Below, in pieces: positions 22,554 to 30,645 of a stretch of DNA of 41,441 nucleotides. This stretch comes from Candidatus Sungbacteria bacterium RIFCSPLOWO2_01_FULL_47_32 (GTDB lineage Bacteria > Patescibacteriota > Minisyncoccia > Sungbacterales > GWA2-42-14), in assembly GCA_001820685.1 (NCBI GenBank), contig MHQP01000007.1:2114-43554 (forward strand), given 5' to 3'. The translations under genes were made by a program, and so were the position numbers. Numbering within the stretch: position 1 is the stretch's first letter; the number at the start of each line of letters is the position of its first letter. The notes beneath the pieces were generated by a model. That model saw nothing but the letters and a program-made list of their open reading frames with translations, made no database searches and was not told the DNA's origin.

Positions 22554-22607
22554 TTGACGAAACCGGAAATAATGTGGATTATAAGCTTATGCAAAAACCG
22601 AAATCAA
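22554..22607. promoter_or_regulatory. Overlapping divergent promoters between uvrC and the 22247 gene
   Basis: Plus strand: TTGACG (22554-22559), 17-base spacer, GATTAT (22577-22582), placing the transcription start at about the uvrC ATG (22589). Minus strand: TTGATT (22602-22607), 18-base spacer, TATAAT (22578-22583). The two -10 elements occupy the same six bases, so only one polymerase can bind at a time. Confidence 0.6.
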
Positions 22608-23959
22608 TTCCGAAAACGCCGGGGGTTTATATTTTCCGCAATACCCGAAAAACCCCCGTATACATCGGCAAAGCGGCCAACTTAAGGAGCCGCGTATCTT
22701 CCTATTTTCTAAAAACCGGGAAAAGCCCAAAAACGGAAAAACTCATGAAGGAGGCCGCTTCCGTGAATTTTTTAGAACTAGCCTCCGAACTTGAAGCGCT
22801 CATAACGGAAGCCGAACTCATAAAAAAATGGAGGCCGAAATACAACATTTTGATGCGCGATGATAAGAGCTATTTTTACGTCGCGATAACAAAAGAAAAG
22901 TTCCCGAGAATTTTTATTACACACCAGCCACGCAACATTTCTGACTCGGTACAAAAACTAGGGGCGCAGAGGCAAACAAAAATTTCTTATATCGGTCCTT
23001 TCACCGAAGGAGGTACGCTCACGGCAATTTTGCGCACCCTCCGCCGAATATTTCCGTACTGCACATGCAAAGAAAACCACACACGCCCATGCCTGAATTC
23101 GGAAATAGGAAGATGTCCGGGGTTTTGCTGTTTCGATAAAAAATATTCGCGCCATTCCTCAACGGCAATCCCAAAAAACCACTACAGAGAAAGCATAAAA
23201 AACATAGTCGCAGTACTTGAGGGAAAACGGGTGCGTCTTTTTTTAGAATTGAAAAAGAATATGAAAGCCGCTTCTGCTGGGCAAAATTTCGAGAAGGCGG
23301 CACTTCTCCGGGACCAGTTGCTTGGTCTCGAAAGCATATTTGCACATCGGCATATTTTAAAGCACCCGTCGGAGATTGAATTCGCCCAAGAGGACCTCTC
23401 ACAAAAATTGAAGGAACTTTTCGGCACGGGTCGCGCCATACATCGCCTTGAGGGCTATGATATTTCAAATATTTCCGGGACAAGTGCCGTCGGCTCAATG
23501 GTAGTATTTTCAAAAAGGCTTCCGTCTTCGCCTTACCGATACACCAGCCACGCAGAATACGGCCCCGATAAAAGCCAATACCGGAAATTCAAAATAAAAA
23601 CAGTTCTTGGCCCGAACGACGTTGAAATGTTGAAGGAGGTCATCCGGAGGCGGTTTGGGCATGTGGAATGGCACTTCCCCGACATCCTGGTTATTGACGG
23701 AGGGAGGCCGCAGTTGAACGCCGTCAGGACGGTGTTACGAGAATTAAGACTTAAGAATGAGGATTTAAGAAGCGTCATCCTGACGTCGCTCGCAAAAAAA
23801 GAGGAGGAATTGTATATTGAAGGAATGAAGCATCCCATCCGGCTTCAGGAAGGATCAGGGGGCATCCTGCATCTTTTCCAGCATATCCGCGACGAATCGC
23901 ACCGGTTCGCAAAAAAATACCACCACAAACTTCGAAAGATAAAATATAAGAGGGACTAA
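22589..23959 (+). CDS. uvrC: UvrABC excinuclease subunit C, short form
   Basis: A 456-residue UvrC, the nuclease that cuts on both sides of a lesion. N-terminal GIY-YIG domain (PGVYIFRN...VYIGKAANLRSRVSSYF, about residues 8-40), a central Cys cluster (CTCKENHTRPCLN...CPGFC), a UVR motif (FEKAALLRDQL), and the RNase H-like domain (YDISNISGTSAVGSMVVF, ILVIDGGRPQLNAV, LFQHIRDESHRFA). It stops right after this and lacks the helix-hairpin-helix tail of the 600-residue E. coli protein. Short forms are common in reduced genomes. No ribosome site; promoter spacing suggests a leaderless mRNA. Confidence 0.96.
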   Translation: MQKPKSIPKTPGVYIFRNTRKTPVYIGKAANLRSRVSSYFLKTGKSPKTEKLMKEAASVNFLELASELEALITEAELIKKWRPKYNILMRDDKSYFYVAITKEKFPRIFITHQPRNISDSVQKLGAQRQTKISYIGPFTEGGTLTAILRTLRRIFPYCTCKENHTRPCLNSEIGRCPGFCCFDKKYSRHSSTAIPKNHYRESIKNIVAVLEGKRVRLFLELKKNMKAASAGQNFEKAALLRDQLLGLESIFAHRHILKHPSEIEFAQEDLSQKLKELFGTGRAIHRLEGYDISNISGTSAVGSMVVFSKRLPSSPYRYTSHAEYGPDKSQYRKFKIKTVLGPNDVEMLKEVIRRRFGHVEWHFPDILVIDGGRPQLNAVRTVLRELRLKNEDLRSVILTSLAKKEEELYIEGMKHPIRLQEGSGGILHLFQHIRDESHRFAKKYHHKLRKIKYKRD

Positions 23960-24040
23960 ACCCTTTGTTATCTTCGCTCGCCCCGCCTGCACAGACAGGT
24001 CGGAAATACAAAAAAATGCATTTCTCTCGTTCGCTCGATA

Positions 24041-24067
24041 ATAAAAACGGATGAAGTTTCATCCGTT
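24041..24067 (-). terminator. Intrinsic terminator
   Basis: Arms AACGGATGAA / TTCATCCGTT, then TTTATTATC on the minus strand. It may also slow transcription leaving uvrC. Confidence 0.75.
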
Positions 24068-24084
24068 TGCGGGCTTTTTATGGC

Positions 24085-24321
24085 CTATCTTAGTTCCTTT
24101 TTGTTCAGTTCCCCATCTTTGCCATCCCATGTGCACCAGCTAACCTGGTCGGGAGAAATACGATATTGTTTCCATTGGTCAATATACCACTGTCGGGCTT
24201 TGTCACAGTCTTCTTTGGTCGCAAATGTCCCATGCTGTCCGGAGTGCAGATAATTTGAAGGATTCGACCACATAAAAAACCAGCCAAAAAAAATCAATAC
24301 CAATATCTGGCTTTTGCGCAT
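24085..24321 (-). CDS. Small exported or membrane-anchored hypothetical protein
   Basis: A 78-residue protein. Residues 1-18 (MRKSQILVLIFFGWFFMW) form a signal or anchor. The rest, SNPSNYLHSGQHGTFATKEDCDKARQWYIDQW..., contains two cysteines (DCDKA and WCTWDG) and resembles small periplasmic proteins with the pattern FxTKEDCDKA, a helix and a closing WC. GGGGG is five bases before the ATG. Strong terminator follows. Confidence 0.65.
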   Translation of the reverse strand: MRKSQILVLIFFGWFFMWSNPSNYLHSGQHGTFATKEDCDKARQWYIDQWKQYRISPDQVSWCTWDGKDGELNKKELR

Positions 24322-24400
24322 CTTCGCCCCCTGTTTTTTGGAGTACCGAATTCAATAGTAGCATACGTAAATATTTTTGTCAAATGCAAACAAAAACTGA

Positions 24401-24503
24401 AAAACGTCTCTTAAAAAAGAGACGCCGAAGATACGGACAATCAGGTAAGAGCGTTTTTCTCATAGAAAAAATCAAAAACCGACGGAAAATAAAACCGTCG
24501 GCA
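24401..24503 (-). terminator. Tandem terminators
   Basis: First CCGACGG / CCGTCGG (about 24479-24502) with TTTTTGATTTTTT, then CGTCTCTT / AAGAGACG (about 24405-24424) with TTTTTC on the minus strand, both after the 24516 gene. Confidence 0.75.
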
Positions 24504-24515
24504 TAGTTCTGAAAA

Positions 24516-25070
24516 CTACTTTTTTTCTCCTGAAGCAGGCGGGGCGGCATCCGGCGCCGCCTTTTTTTGGACGGATACGAGACCACTCATTGTTTCATCA
24601 ATATGTGTGATGAGTTCAGAAATTGCCACATCTGTCGCGAAAAGCCTTTGAGAAATCTGGTCGAATTTATTTATTGCCCCCACCGCAAGCACCCTGATGC
24701 CGTCAAGATATAGTTTGTGATCTTTCTCGGGAATATGTCCTGCACGAAAATTCTCAACCATAGCAAGCCAGTTCCGGTATGCGTCCGCGGCCTCAGGAGC
24801 GATGTCGTCGAGGCTAAACCCTTGAGGAGGGAGCGTTGCTCTGTATCGAAGCAACTCATTTCTGAGAGCGAGACTATTTCCTATTGGAAGAGTGTAGATA
24901 TCTTTCACCTTCTCCAAAATGCCTTCCTTTGCCCAATCATCAAGAATAGACGTAATGGCCGCAACATCAGATTTTCCAATAAAGCGGGCGCTTTCCGTGA
25001 CCGTACAAGGAGAAAGATTAAGAACGCTTAGAAGAACGTCGTGCTCAGTCGGATTTGCAACCTGGCGCAT
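24516..25070 (-). CDS. Hypothetical protein with possible N-terminal winged helix
   Basis: A 184-residue soluble protein from ATG 25070 (MRQVANPTEHDVLLSVLNLS). Residues 8-60 (VLLSVLNLSPCTVTESARFIGKSDVAAITSILDDWAKEGILEKVKDIYTL) look like a winged helix-turn-helix with helix, helix-turn-helix and wing. The rest is helical and ends in a Lys/Ala/Pro-rich disordered tail. AGGA lies eight bases upstream. A regulator role is possible but not shown. Two terminators follow. Confidence 0.6.
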   Translation of the reverse strand: MRQVANPTEHDVLLSVLNLSPCTVTESARFIGKSDVAAITSILDDWAKEGILEKVKDIYTLPIGNSLALRNELLRYRATLPPQGFSLDDIAPEAADAYRNWLAMVENFRAGHIPEKDHKLYLDGIRVLAVGAINKFDQISQRLFATDVAISELITHIDETMSGLVSVQKKAAPDAAPPASGEKK

Positions 25071-25134
25071 GTGACTTTTTCCTGTCAAAAAGCTTTCGGG
25101 TAAATGCTAGCACAAGAACGCATAGCAGTCAAGA

Positions 25135-25158
25135 GAAAAACGCCCCGCTAAAGCGGGA
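25135..25158 (-). terminator. Intrinsic terminator of alr
   Basis: CCCGC TTTA GCGGG on the minus strand followed by GCGTTTTTC. Confidence 0.75.
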
Positions 25159-25163
25159 CATTT

Positions 25164-26318
25164 TTATTTTAAGAACCTTTTGATAAGAGGGTTTATGCGT
25201 GTTACAACTTCATACGGCGATGTCTGGGTTTTTTCGGCAAGCTCCCCTGCCCAAACCTCTTCCCTTCCCTGCCTTCCGACGAGAACGGCCTCGTCTCCGG
25301 GTTTTGGATGCGGAGAGTCCGTCCCATCTACAACTATCATATCCATCGAAACTCTTCCCAAGACCTTCCTGCGCCTTCCCCGAATGAGAACTTCTCCCAC
25401 GGACGAAAGACCGCGGTCGAACCCGTGCCAATAGCCGATGGGAATAATGCAAAGCCTGGTTTTTCTCTTCGTGTATTCGGTCAAGTCGTACCCAACAGGA
25501 ACTCCCTCTGATACATTTTTTACTTCCACAACAACCGTTTTCCACCGCAAGACCGGCTGAAGATCAACCCGTTTCAACTCAAAAAGTCCGGATGAAAGAT
25601 TCAGCGTTGACTCCGGCGACGGATAATATCCATAAAGCCCCATGCCGACGCGAACCATATCCAAATGAGATTCTGGGTAGAGTAGCGCCCCCCCGGACGC
25701 TGCGGCATGCAGTATCATGTTTTTGAAACCGGCCCGCTTGAGTACCTGCCCGGCTTTTTTGAATTTTTCAAGTTGGGTAGTCGTGTATGTCGGATACCCC
25801 CTATCTTTCGCGCTCGCAAAGTGAGTATATGCTCCGGACGGAACAAGTTTCTTTCTTTTTAAAAATTGCGCGACTTTTCCCGCCTTTTCAGGAAAAAAAC
25901 CTTGTCGGTGCATGCCGGTATCGAATTTGAGGTGGAAGGCGGGGGGTTTTTTAAGCTTTGAAAGCTCCATAAGCGCGTCAGATGTTGAAGCGGTAACTGT
26001 TATATCATTTAATGCGGCTTCTTTGAGGCGATCGGGGAGTGTATGGCCCAAAACCAGCATCGGATTCCGGAACCCTTCGCGCCGGAGCGATAACGCTTCG
26101 ACAACGGAATCAACTCCAAACCATCCTCTTGTGCCAAACTCTTTCATTCCGGCCATAGCTTCCGCAACGGTAAAAAGCCCGTGCCCATACGCATTTGACT
26201 TCACGACGGCCATAAAGCGGGTGTGCTTTGGAATAACCCCTAAAAATTCCCCGAGATTATGGTGAATTGCAGAAGAGTTAATTTCTATCCATGTTCGTAC
26301 TTGTTTTTTTGCATTCAT
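25164..26318 (-). CDS. alr: Alanine racemase
   Basis: A 384-residue PLP enzyme that converts L- to D-alanine for peptidoglycan. The PLP Lys is in MAVVKSNAYGHG (Lys40). The second catalytic residue, a Tyr, is in PIGYWHGFDRG near residue 295, and RVSMDMIVVDGT follows as in the family. Residues 130-165 (FHLKFDTGMHRQGF) give the alpha/beta barrel substrate site. Full length. Its presence with mrdA and mreBCD indicates the cell makes or remodels its own wall. Confidence 0.96.
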   Translation of the reverse strand: MNAKKQVRTWIEINSSAIHHNLGEFLGVIPKHTRFMAVVKSNAYGHGLFTVAEAMAGMKEFGTRGWFGVDSVVEALSLRREGFRNPMLVLGHTLPDRLKEAALNDITVTASTSDALMELSKLKKPPAFHLKFDTGMHRQGFFPEKAGKVAQFLKRKKLVPSGAYTHFASAKDRGYPTYTTTQLEKFKKAGQVLKRAGFKNMILHAAASGGALLYPESHLDMVRVGMGLYGYYPSPESTLNLSSGLFELKRVDLQPVLRWKTVVVEVKNVSEGVPVGYDLTEYTKRKTRLCIIPIGYWHGFDRGLSSVGEVLIRGRRRKVLGRVSMDMIVVDGTDSPHPKPGDEAVLVGRQGREEVWAGELAEKTQTSPYEVVTRINPLIKRFLK

Positions 26319-26447
26319 AGGAGTGCTCTTAGAATACCATATCCGGCGCCTTATTTTAAAGGTTACCGGTTTACGCCTTTACTTCTATATGGTTTTATCA
26401 TATCATTTTGCTACTAAAGGCTCTTTTACATTCGCGAGGCGTCCGCC

Positions 26448-26882
26448 GTGAAAAAAGTTGCTATCCTCTTTGGGCTTGCCTGCCTTCCTCTTTTATTTTT
26501 TGCGGTCATGTTCGTCTCGACAAAGGAAGTTGATACCAAGGTCTGCGGAACAGACATGGCAATCGCCGCCCAAGAAATCGTCAATCGGGATTTTGGGGCA
26601 ACACGCGCTCCGCGGGTTTCCATTGAGGCAATCAACAGCATCATGTGCGCGCGCAACGGAAATATTGCCAACGCGGCACTTGTCGTAAAAGTAAAAAAGG
26701 GACAATACGCATACGCCATTATGAATATTCATTTTGACGGGTCGGGGCATCTTCTTCCCACCGAGGGTTCGCGTCAGTCATGGACGCGTACTCTCAACAG
26801 GAACGATTGGGTATTCGCGTGGTGCGAACTTATCAGGGGAGTGTATACGGACGAAATCGATGAGCAGGGGTGTGACGCATGA
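26448..26882 (+). CDS. Exported hypothetical protein
   Basis: A 144-residue protein starting at GTG 26448 with GAGG eight bases upstream. Residues 1-24 are a hydrophobic signal or anchor (VAILFGLACLPLLFFAVMFV). The mature part has four cysteines (KVCGTD, IMCARN, AWCELI, QGCDA) and beta-rich stretches (AALVVKVKKGQYAYAIMNIHF). No family recognised. It overlaps the next gene by four bases (ATGA), so the two are translated together although one product is exported and the other cytoplasmic. Confidence 0.65.
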   Translation: MKKVAILFGLACLPLLFFAVMFVSTKEVDTKVCGTDMAIAAQEIVNRDFGATRAPRVSIEAINSIMCARNGNIANAALVVKVKKGQYAYAIMNIHFDGSGHLLPTEGSRQSWTRTLNRNDWVFAWCELIRGVYTDEIDEQGCDA

Positions 26883-27298
26883 ACGAAATCGTCCACACGC
26901 CCAACGGGACAGTTGAAATATATTCGTGGAAAGAGTTTCAGTCTGATATGTATGAAAAAATGCTTCCGGCGCTCGAATCAATACACGCGATACAACCGTT
27001 TACTTCTGTGTGGGGACCCCCGCGCGGAGGACTCTTTGCCGCGGGGATTATCTCGTACTGGTTTGATATCGCTTTATACATTCACCCAAAAACAAACGAA
27101 GAGAGCATGCTTGTCGTTGACGATATTGCCGACACCGGAAAAACCCTGTCGCGGTTTTTACCACTTGAGAAGCGGCGATATACGATTGCGACACTTTTTT
27201 ACCACAGGCAAAGCAGTGTTGTGCCTACTATTTGGCTCCGCGAGAAAACAACGGATTGGATAAAATTTCCATGGGAAAGAAAAATGACCCCTGACTAA
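26879..27298 (+). CDS. Phosphoribosyltransferase-family protein
   Basis: A 139-residue type I PRTase. The PRPP-binding motif is SMLVVDDIADTGKTL (about residues 76-90) and the earlier loop is WGPPRGGLFAAGII. Such enzymes join PRPP to a base (for example xanthine or guanine) in salvage; the short hood DWIKFPWE at the C-terminus fits the xanthine/guanine group. Substrate not certain. Translationally coupled to the exported protein upstream, and the stop codon lies in the terminator loop. Confidence 0.85.
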   Translation: MNEIVHTPNGTVEIYSWKEFQSDMYEKMLPALESIHAIQPFTSVWGPPRGGLFAAGIISYWFDIALYIHPKTNEESMLVVDDIADTGKTLSRFLPLEKRRYTIATLFYHRQSSVVPTIWLREKTTDWIKFPWERKMTPD

Positions 27299-27318
27299 TG
27301 GGGTCTTTATTTTATATT
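27286..27318 (+). terminator. Intrinsic terminator with the stop codon in its loop
   Basis: GACCCC / GGGGTC around TGACTAAT, then TTTATTTTATATTTTTT. TAA at 27296-27298 ends the PRTase gene. Confidence 0.85.
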
Positions 27319-27333
27319 TTTTATAGAGAACTA

Positions 27334-28662
27334 TCAGCGCCGAATCTCTTTTATTCCTCCCATGAAGCTCTGCAAAGCTTCAGGCACGCCAACCGAACCA
27401 TCCTCCTGTTGATAATTTTCAAGAATTGCAATGAGTGTGCGCCCAATGGCAAAACCAGTGCCGTTCAGCATGTGCAAAAACTCAAGCTTTCCGTCTTTTC
27501 TGCGAACTTTTATGTTAAGGCGACGCGCCTGAAAGTCGGTTGTATTCGACGTTGAGTGAGTTTCCCGATATTCTCCCTTTCCTCCATTTTGCCCGGGAAG
27601 CCATGCTTCAATATCATACTTTGAGGCAGCCGGGTCCCCTAGGTCTCCCGTGCAGATGTTCAAAACATGATACGGTATGCCGAGTTTTGCCATTAAAGCC
27701 TCCTCAATGCCGAGCAATAGTTCATGCTCATCTTCCGAAGTTTCGGGGGTTGAAAAAACAAACATCTCGGCTTTGTCGAATTGGTGCACCCGTAAGATGC
27801 CCCGCGTGTCCTTTCCGTATGAGCCGGCTTCCCGTCTGAAGCATGTGGAGAACGCAATATGGCGGTGAGGCAATTTTTCTTCAGCAAAAACTTCGCCCAT
27901 GTACATCGGTCCGACGGATTGCTCGGATGTCCCCACAAGATACAAATTGTCATTCGCAAGAAAATATATTTCGTCTCCTCCCCGCTCGACGTATCCCATC
28001 GCTTTCATCGCTTCGGGCTTGATGAGAACGGGCGGCACTACCGGAATAAATGGCGTGGGGGCGATCGCAAGGCTTCGCTTCATGATTATATCCGCGATAT
28101 TTTTTTCATCTCCGACAAACTGCAGGGCAAATTGCACTAACGCAAATTCAAGCAAAGAAGCTTCGCGCTTCAAATATCCGAAGCGGGTTCCCGAAACTTT
28201 TGCGGCGCGTTTCGTGTCTATCAAATCAAGCTTCTCACCGATTTCGACATAGTCGCGCGGCTTGAATGAAAACTTTATCTTCACTCCGACTTCCCGAAGC
28301 ACGACATTTCCCGACTCATCCGGTCCGACCGGAACATCAGCAAGCGGAATATTGGGAAGCTGTCTTAGAAATTCATCGAATTCGACTTCCGCAACTTTCA
28401 TCGCTTCTTCCGCTTCAATTAATTTTGCCTTCACCTCTTTTGATTCGGCTGTTTTCCTTCCGCGCTCTTCGCTATCGGTGCTTTTTGATATCTCGTCGCT
28501 TAAAATATTCTGGCGAGCGCGCATTTCATCAACCTCCCGTATTTTTTTTCTCCGGCTTTCATCAGTTTTCAAAAGCTCGTCAATATCAACATCAACCCCT
28601 TTATTTTTGAGGCCTTGTTTCACTTTCTCCGGATTTTCTCGAATGAATTTTATGTCGAGCAT
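27334..28662 (-). CDS. serS: Seryl-tRNA synthetase
   Basis: A 442-residue class II synthetase. The N-terminal antiparallel coiled-coil tRNA-binding arm spans about residues 30-110 (VDEMRARQNILSDEISKS...EEAMKVAEVEFDEFLRQL). The catalytic domain shows TSEQSVGPMYMGEVF, motif 2 FSTCFRREAGSYGKDTRGILRVHQFDKAEMF and motif 3 NGTGFAIGRTLIAILENYQ. Full length. It ends the long minus-strand run starting at proS and follows the 28674 gene by 11 bases. Confidence 0.98.
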   Translation of the reverse strand: MLDIKFIRENPEKVKQGLKNKGVDVDIDELLKTDESRRKKIREVDEMRARQNILSDEISKSTDSEERGRKTAESKEVKAKLIEAEEAMKVAEVEFDEFLRQLPNIPLADVPVGPDESGNVVLREVGVKIKFSFKPRDYVEIGEKLDLIDTKRAAKVSGTRFGYLKREASLLEFALVQFALQFVGDEKNIADIIMKRSLAIAPTPFIPVVPPVLIKPEAMKAMGYVERGGDEIYFLANDNLYLVGTSEQSVGPMYMGEVFAEEKLPHRHIAFSTCFRREAGSYGKDTRGILRVHQFDKAEMFVFSTPETSEDEHELLLGIEEALMAKLGIPYHVLNICTGDLGDPAASKYDIEAWLPGQNGGKGEYRETHSTSNTTDFQARRLNIKVRRKDGKLEFLHMLNGTGFAIGRTLIAILENYQQEDGSVGVPEALQSFMGGIKEIRR

Positions 28663-28673
28663 ACCCTCAAACG

Positions 28674-29276
28674 CTAGTCACCCTTAAAACCCTCGTCCCA
28701 CTCCTTTCTCGTAAAAAAACGGAAATCTTTTTTTAGACCCTCAACGGTATCTCCCGGCTTAAGCGGAGTTCCTTTCATCGCGGCACGGATTCGTTCGTCG
28801 TACTCGCGAAATTTTTCCTTTGCTCCCTTCCGGGCCGTTTCCCCTGCCTGTAGAAACGCTTTCTCAATAGGACTCAAGGGCGGCTTTGCAGACGCTTTTT
28901 CCGGCTTATGTTCGGCATTTGCCCGAAGCATGGGGAGTGACATTTTGTCGATAAGTCCCTGCCACACAGCTTGCGATTCCGGCGTTAAGTTAAATTCAAC
29001 GGAAACGACCGTTTGTCTGCCTTGCCGTTCAAGCTCTTCGTTGTTGCGAGCGGCTTTGCGTATCTCGGAAGACATCTTTGAAAGAAGCGTTCGTTCCTCT
29101 CCCGAAAGTTCGACTCCCCTCAACGGGGTTTCCCCCCGAAGATTTTTCATAACTTCTTCCGACACCATTCTCCGGACCGTTTCTATTTCCTCCGCGCTAA
29201 AAAGCTTGAACAATTCTTCTTTACTTCTTGAAGTAAGAGGCGGAGGTTCGTTAAAATTTTGCCCTTCGTATCCCAT
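28674..29276 (-). CDS. Hypothetical protein
   Basis: A 200-residue, charged, mostly helical soluble protein, MGYEGQNFNEPPPL.... It has long helices (SKEELFKLFSAEEIETVRRMVSEEVMKNL and GEERTLLSKMSSEIRKAARNNEELERQG), a short strand VVSVEFNL and a basic C-terminus. No family recognised. It lies five bases after the Ham1 gene and 11 bases before serS, so it is in the same operon. Confidence 0.65.
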   Translation of the reverse strand: MGYEGQNFNEPPPLTSRSKEELFKLFSAEEIETVRRMVSEEVMKNLRGETPLRGVELSGEERTLLSKMSSEIRKAARNNEELERQGRQTVVSVEFNLTPESQAVWQGLIDKMSLPMLRANAEHKPEKASAKPPLSPIEKAFLQAGETARKGAKEKFREYDERIRAAMKGTPLKPGDTVEGLKKDFRFFTRKEWDEGFKGD

Positions 29277-29281
29277 ATTTT

Positions 29282-29884
29282 TTATAATAGCTTTTCTCGA
29301 ATGATAGGAATTAATATCTCAATCGCCTTTTTTCGGTGCCCGACGCGAATCTCATCTTCGGCTGAAAGTTCGCTGTAATATTTTTTCAGTTCCGGAAGAT
29401 AAAAGATTGCGCGAAACGGATATCCTTCCTCGTGGTTTACCGGCTTCGTCCCGATAACCCCCTCTTTTGCGGCTTCGGCAACATAGAGCGTCTCATCTCC
29501 CGGGAAAAGAAGGGTTACGCAGACAACGAGGCGCGCGGTGCGCCGTTTTTTCGGGACACCTTTCAGTTTTTCAAGCGTCATGCCGATGAGCTCCTCGTCC
29601 GAGGCCTCGTATCCCGGCCAACGCCGTGAAAGCACTCCGGGCTTTCCGTTCAAATAGTCTATTTCAATGCCTCCGTCATCAGACAAAACCGGAAGCCCTG
29701 AAAGGCCGTGATACATCATTGCTTTTTTAACCGAATTTTCTTCGAATGTTTTTCCGTCCTCCTCCACCGCCATCGTAATACCCATGTCTTTCAGCGAAAC
29801 AAGCTCAATGGGAAGTGATCTGAGGAGTGCCTTATATTCCAGTACTTTTCCGGAATTTGCTGTTGCAAGAAGGAGTTTCTTCAT
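29282..29884 (-). CDS. rdgB: Non-canonical purine NTP pyrophosphatase (Ham1/RdgB family)
   Basis: A 200-residue Ham1-type enzyme that removes ITP, dITP and XTP from the nucleotide pool. Motifs: LLLATANSGKVLEYKALL (N-terminal SxxK loop), the acidic DDGGIEIDYLNGKPGVLSRRW segment near residues 68-88, and EGYPFRAIFYLPE, GHRKKAIE at the C-terminus. The ATG at 29884 overlaps the stop of the preceding gene (ATGA), so the two are coupled; the longer reading is not needed. Family certain, exact substrate inferred. Confidence 0.93.
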   Translation of the reverse strand: MKKLLLATANSGKVLEYKALLRSLPIELVSLKDMGITMAVEEDGKTFEENSVKKAMMYHGLSGLPVLSDDGGIEIDYLNGKPGVLSRRWPGYEASDEELIGMTLEKLKGVPKKRRTARLVVCVTLLFPGDETLYVAEAAKEGVIGTKPVNHEEGYPFRAIFYLPELKKYYSELSAEDEIRVGHRKKAIEILIPIIREKLL

Positions 29885-30630
29885 TTTTCGCTTTCTGCGT
29901 CCGTGCGTTTTTGCAACGCAAGAAAACACATTTCATCTTTCCCGACCAGCTTCCAGGAGAAGCCGAGCTCCTCGATATCCTTTAACTTTTTGCCAAACGT
30001 TCGAAATAAAAGCTGGCCGGTTGATTCAAGCCCCTTGCCCCGAAACGCGTCGAATAGGATTACGCCGCCCTTTTTTAACTTTTCTGCGTATTCTTTTAAA
30101 ATTTTTTCTGCGTCCGTCTTCCTGCCGGCCTCCCCTGCGGCTGCGGAAGATGAAGCCAGTCCGTCATCAATCGCATGCCACATTGCTCCCATCCTATCCA
30201 TGATCATAGTAACCGATTCAGCCCGAATTGGAAGACGGCCGGCTTCCGAAGTAACAAATGTAAAATCAATATTCTTGAATTGAGGCTTCTTTTCCGGGTC
30301 AAACCCGGGGAGAAACCTGCCGTCTTTCTCATGGGTGCCAAAAATGTCGGAAGCAATAAATATCGGTTTCTGCTTCAGAGAAGTCCCCTCCAGGCGTTTA
30401 TCGAAAATTTCTGCAAGTTTTATCTCTTTCGATGCCTTATTGCTACTCGGGCTTAAAAAAACAAATCCATTCAGATCATCCGGGATAAACCTTTCTCCGG
30501 CCATAAGTTCATAGAACTTTTTTGCATACTGAGGATTTACCATCTCCGCCATTTTATCCCAAGACTGCAGGGCGCCTCCTTCTCCGTATTTTTCCATGAC
30601 GTTTTTCCTTGCAAATTCTTCTTTTTCCAT
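29881..30630 (-). CDS. Methyltransferase-like protein
   Basis: A 249-residue protein whose C-terminal part fits a class I SAM methyltransferase: IDFTFVTSEAGRLPIRAESVTMIMDRMGAMWHAIDD (strand, LPI loop, helix), then KILKEYAEKLKKGGVILFDAF (the LKxGG turn) and a final strand pair MCFLALQK. The usual GxGxG SAM loop is replaced by IFIASDIFGTHE, so cofactor binding is uncertain. The N-terminal 90 residues are helical and unrecognised. Coupled to rdgB by a four-base overlap, 15 bases after lysS. Confidence 0.65.
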   Translation of the reverse strand: MEKEEFARKNVMEKYGEGGALQSWDKMAEMVNPQYAKKFYELMAGERFIPDDLNGFVFLSPSSNKASKEIKLAEIFDKRLEGTSLKQKPIFIASDIFGTHEKDGRFLPGFDPEKKPQFKNIDFTFVTSEAGRLPIRAESVTMIMDRMGAMWHAIDDGLASSSAAAGEAGRKTDAEKILKEYAEKLKKGGVILFDAFRGKGLESTGQLLFRTFGKKLKDIEELGFSWKLVGKDEMCFLALQKRTDAESEK

Positions 30631-30645
30631 AAAAATAATTGCTTT

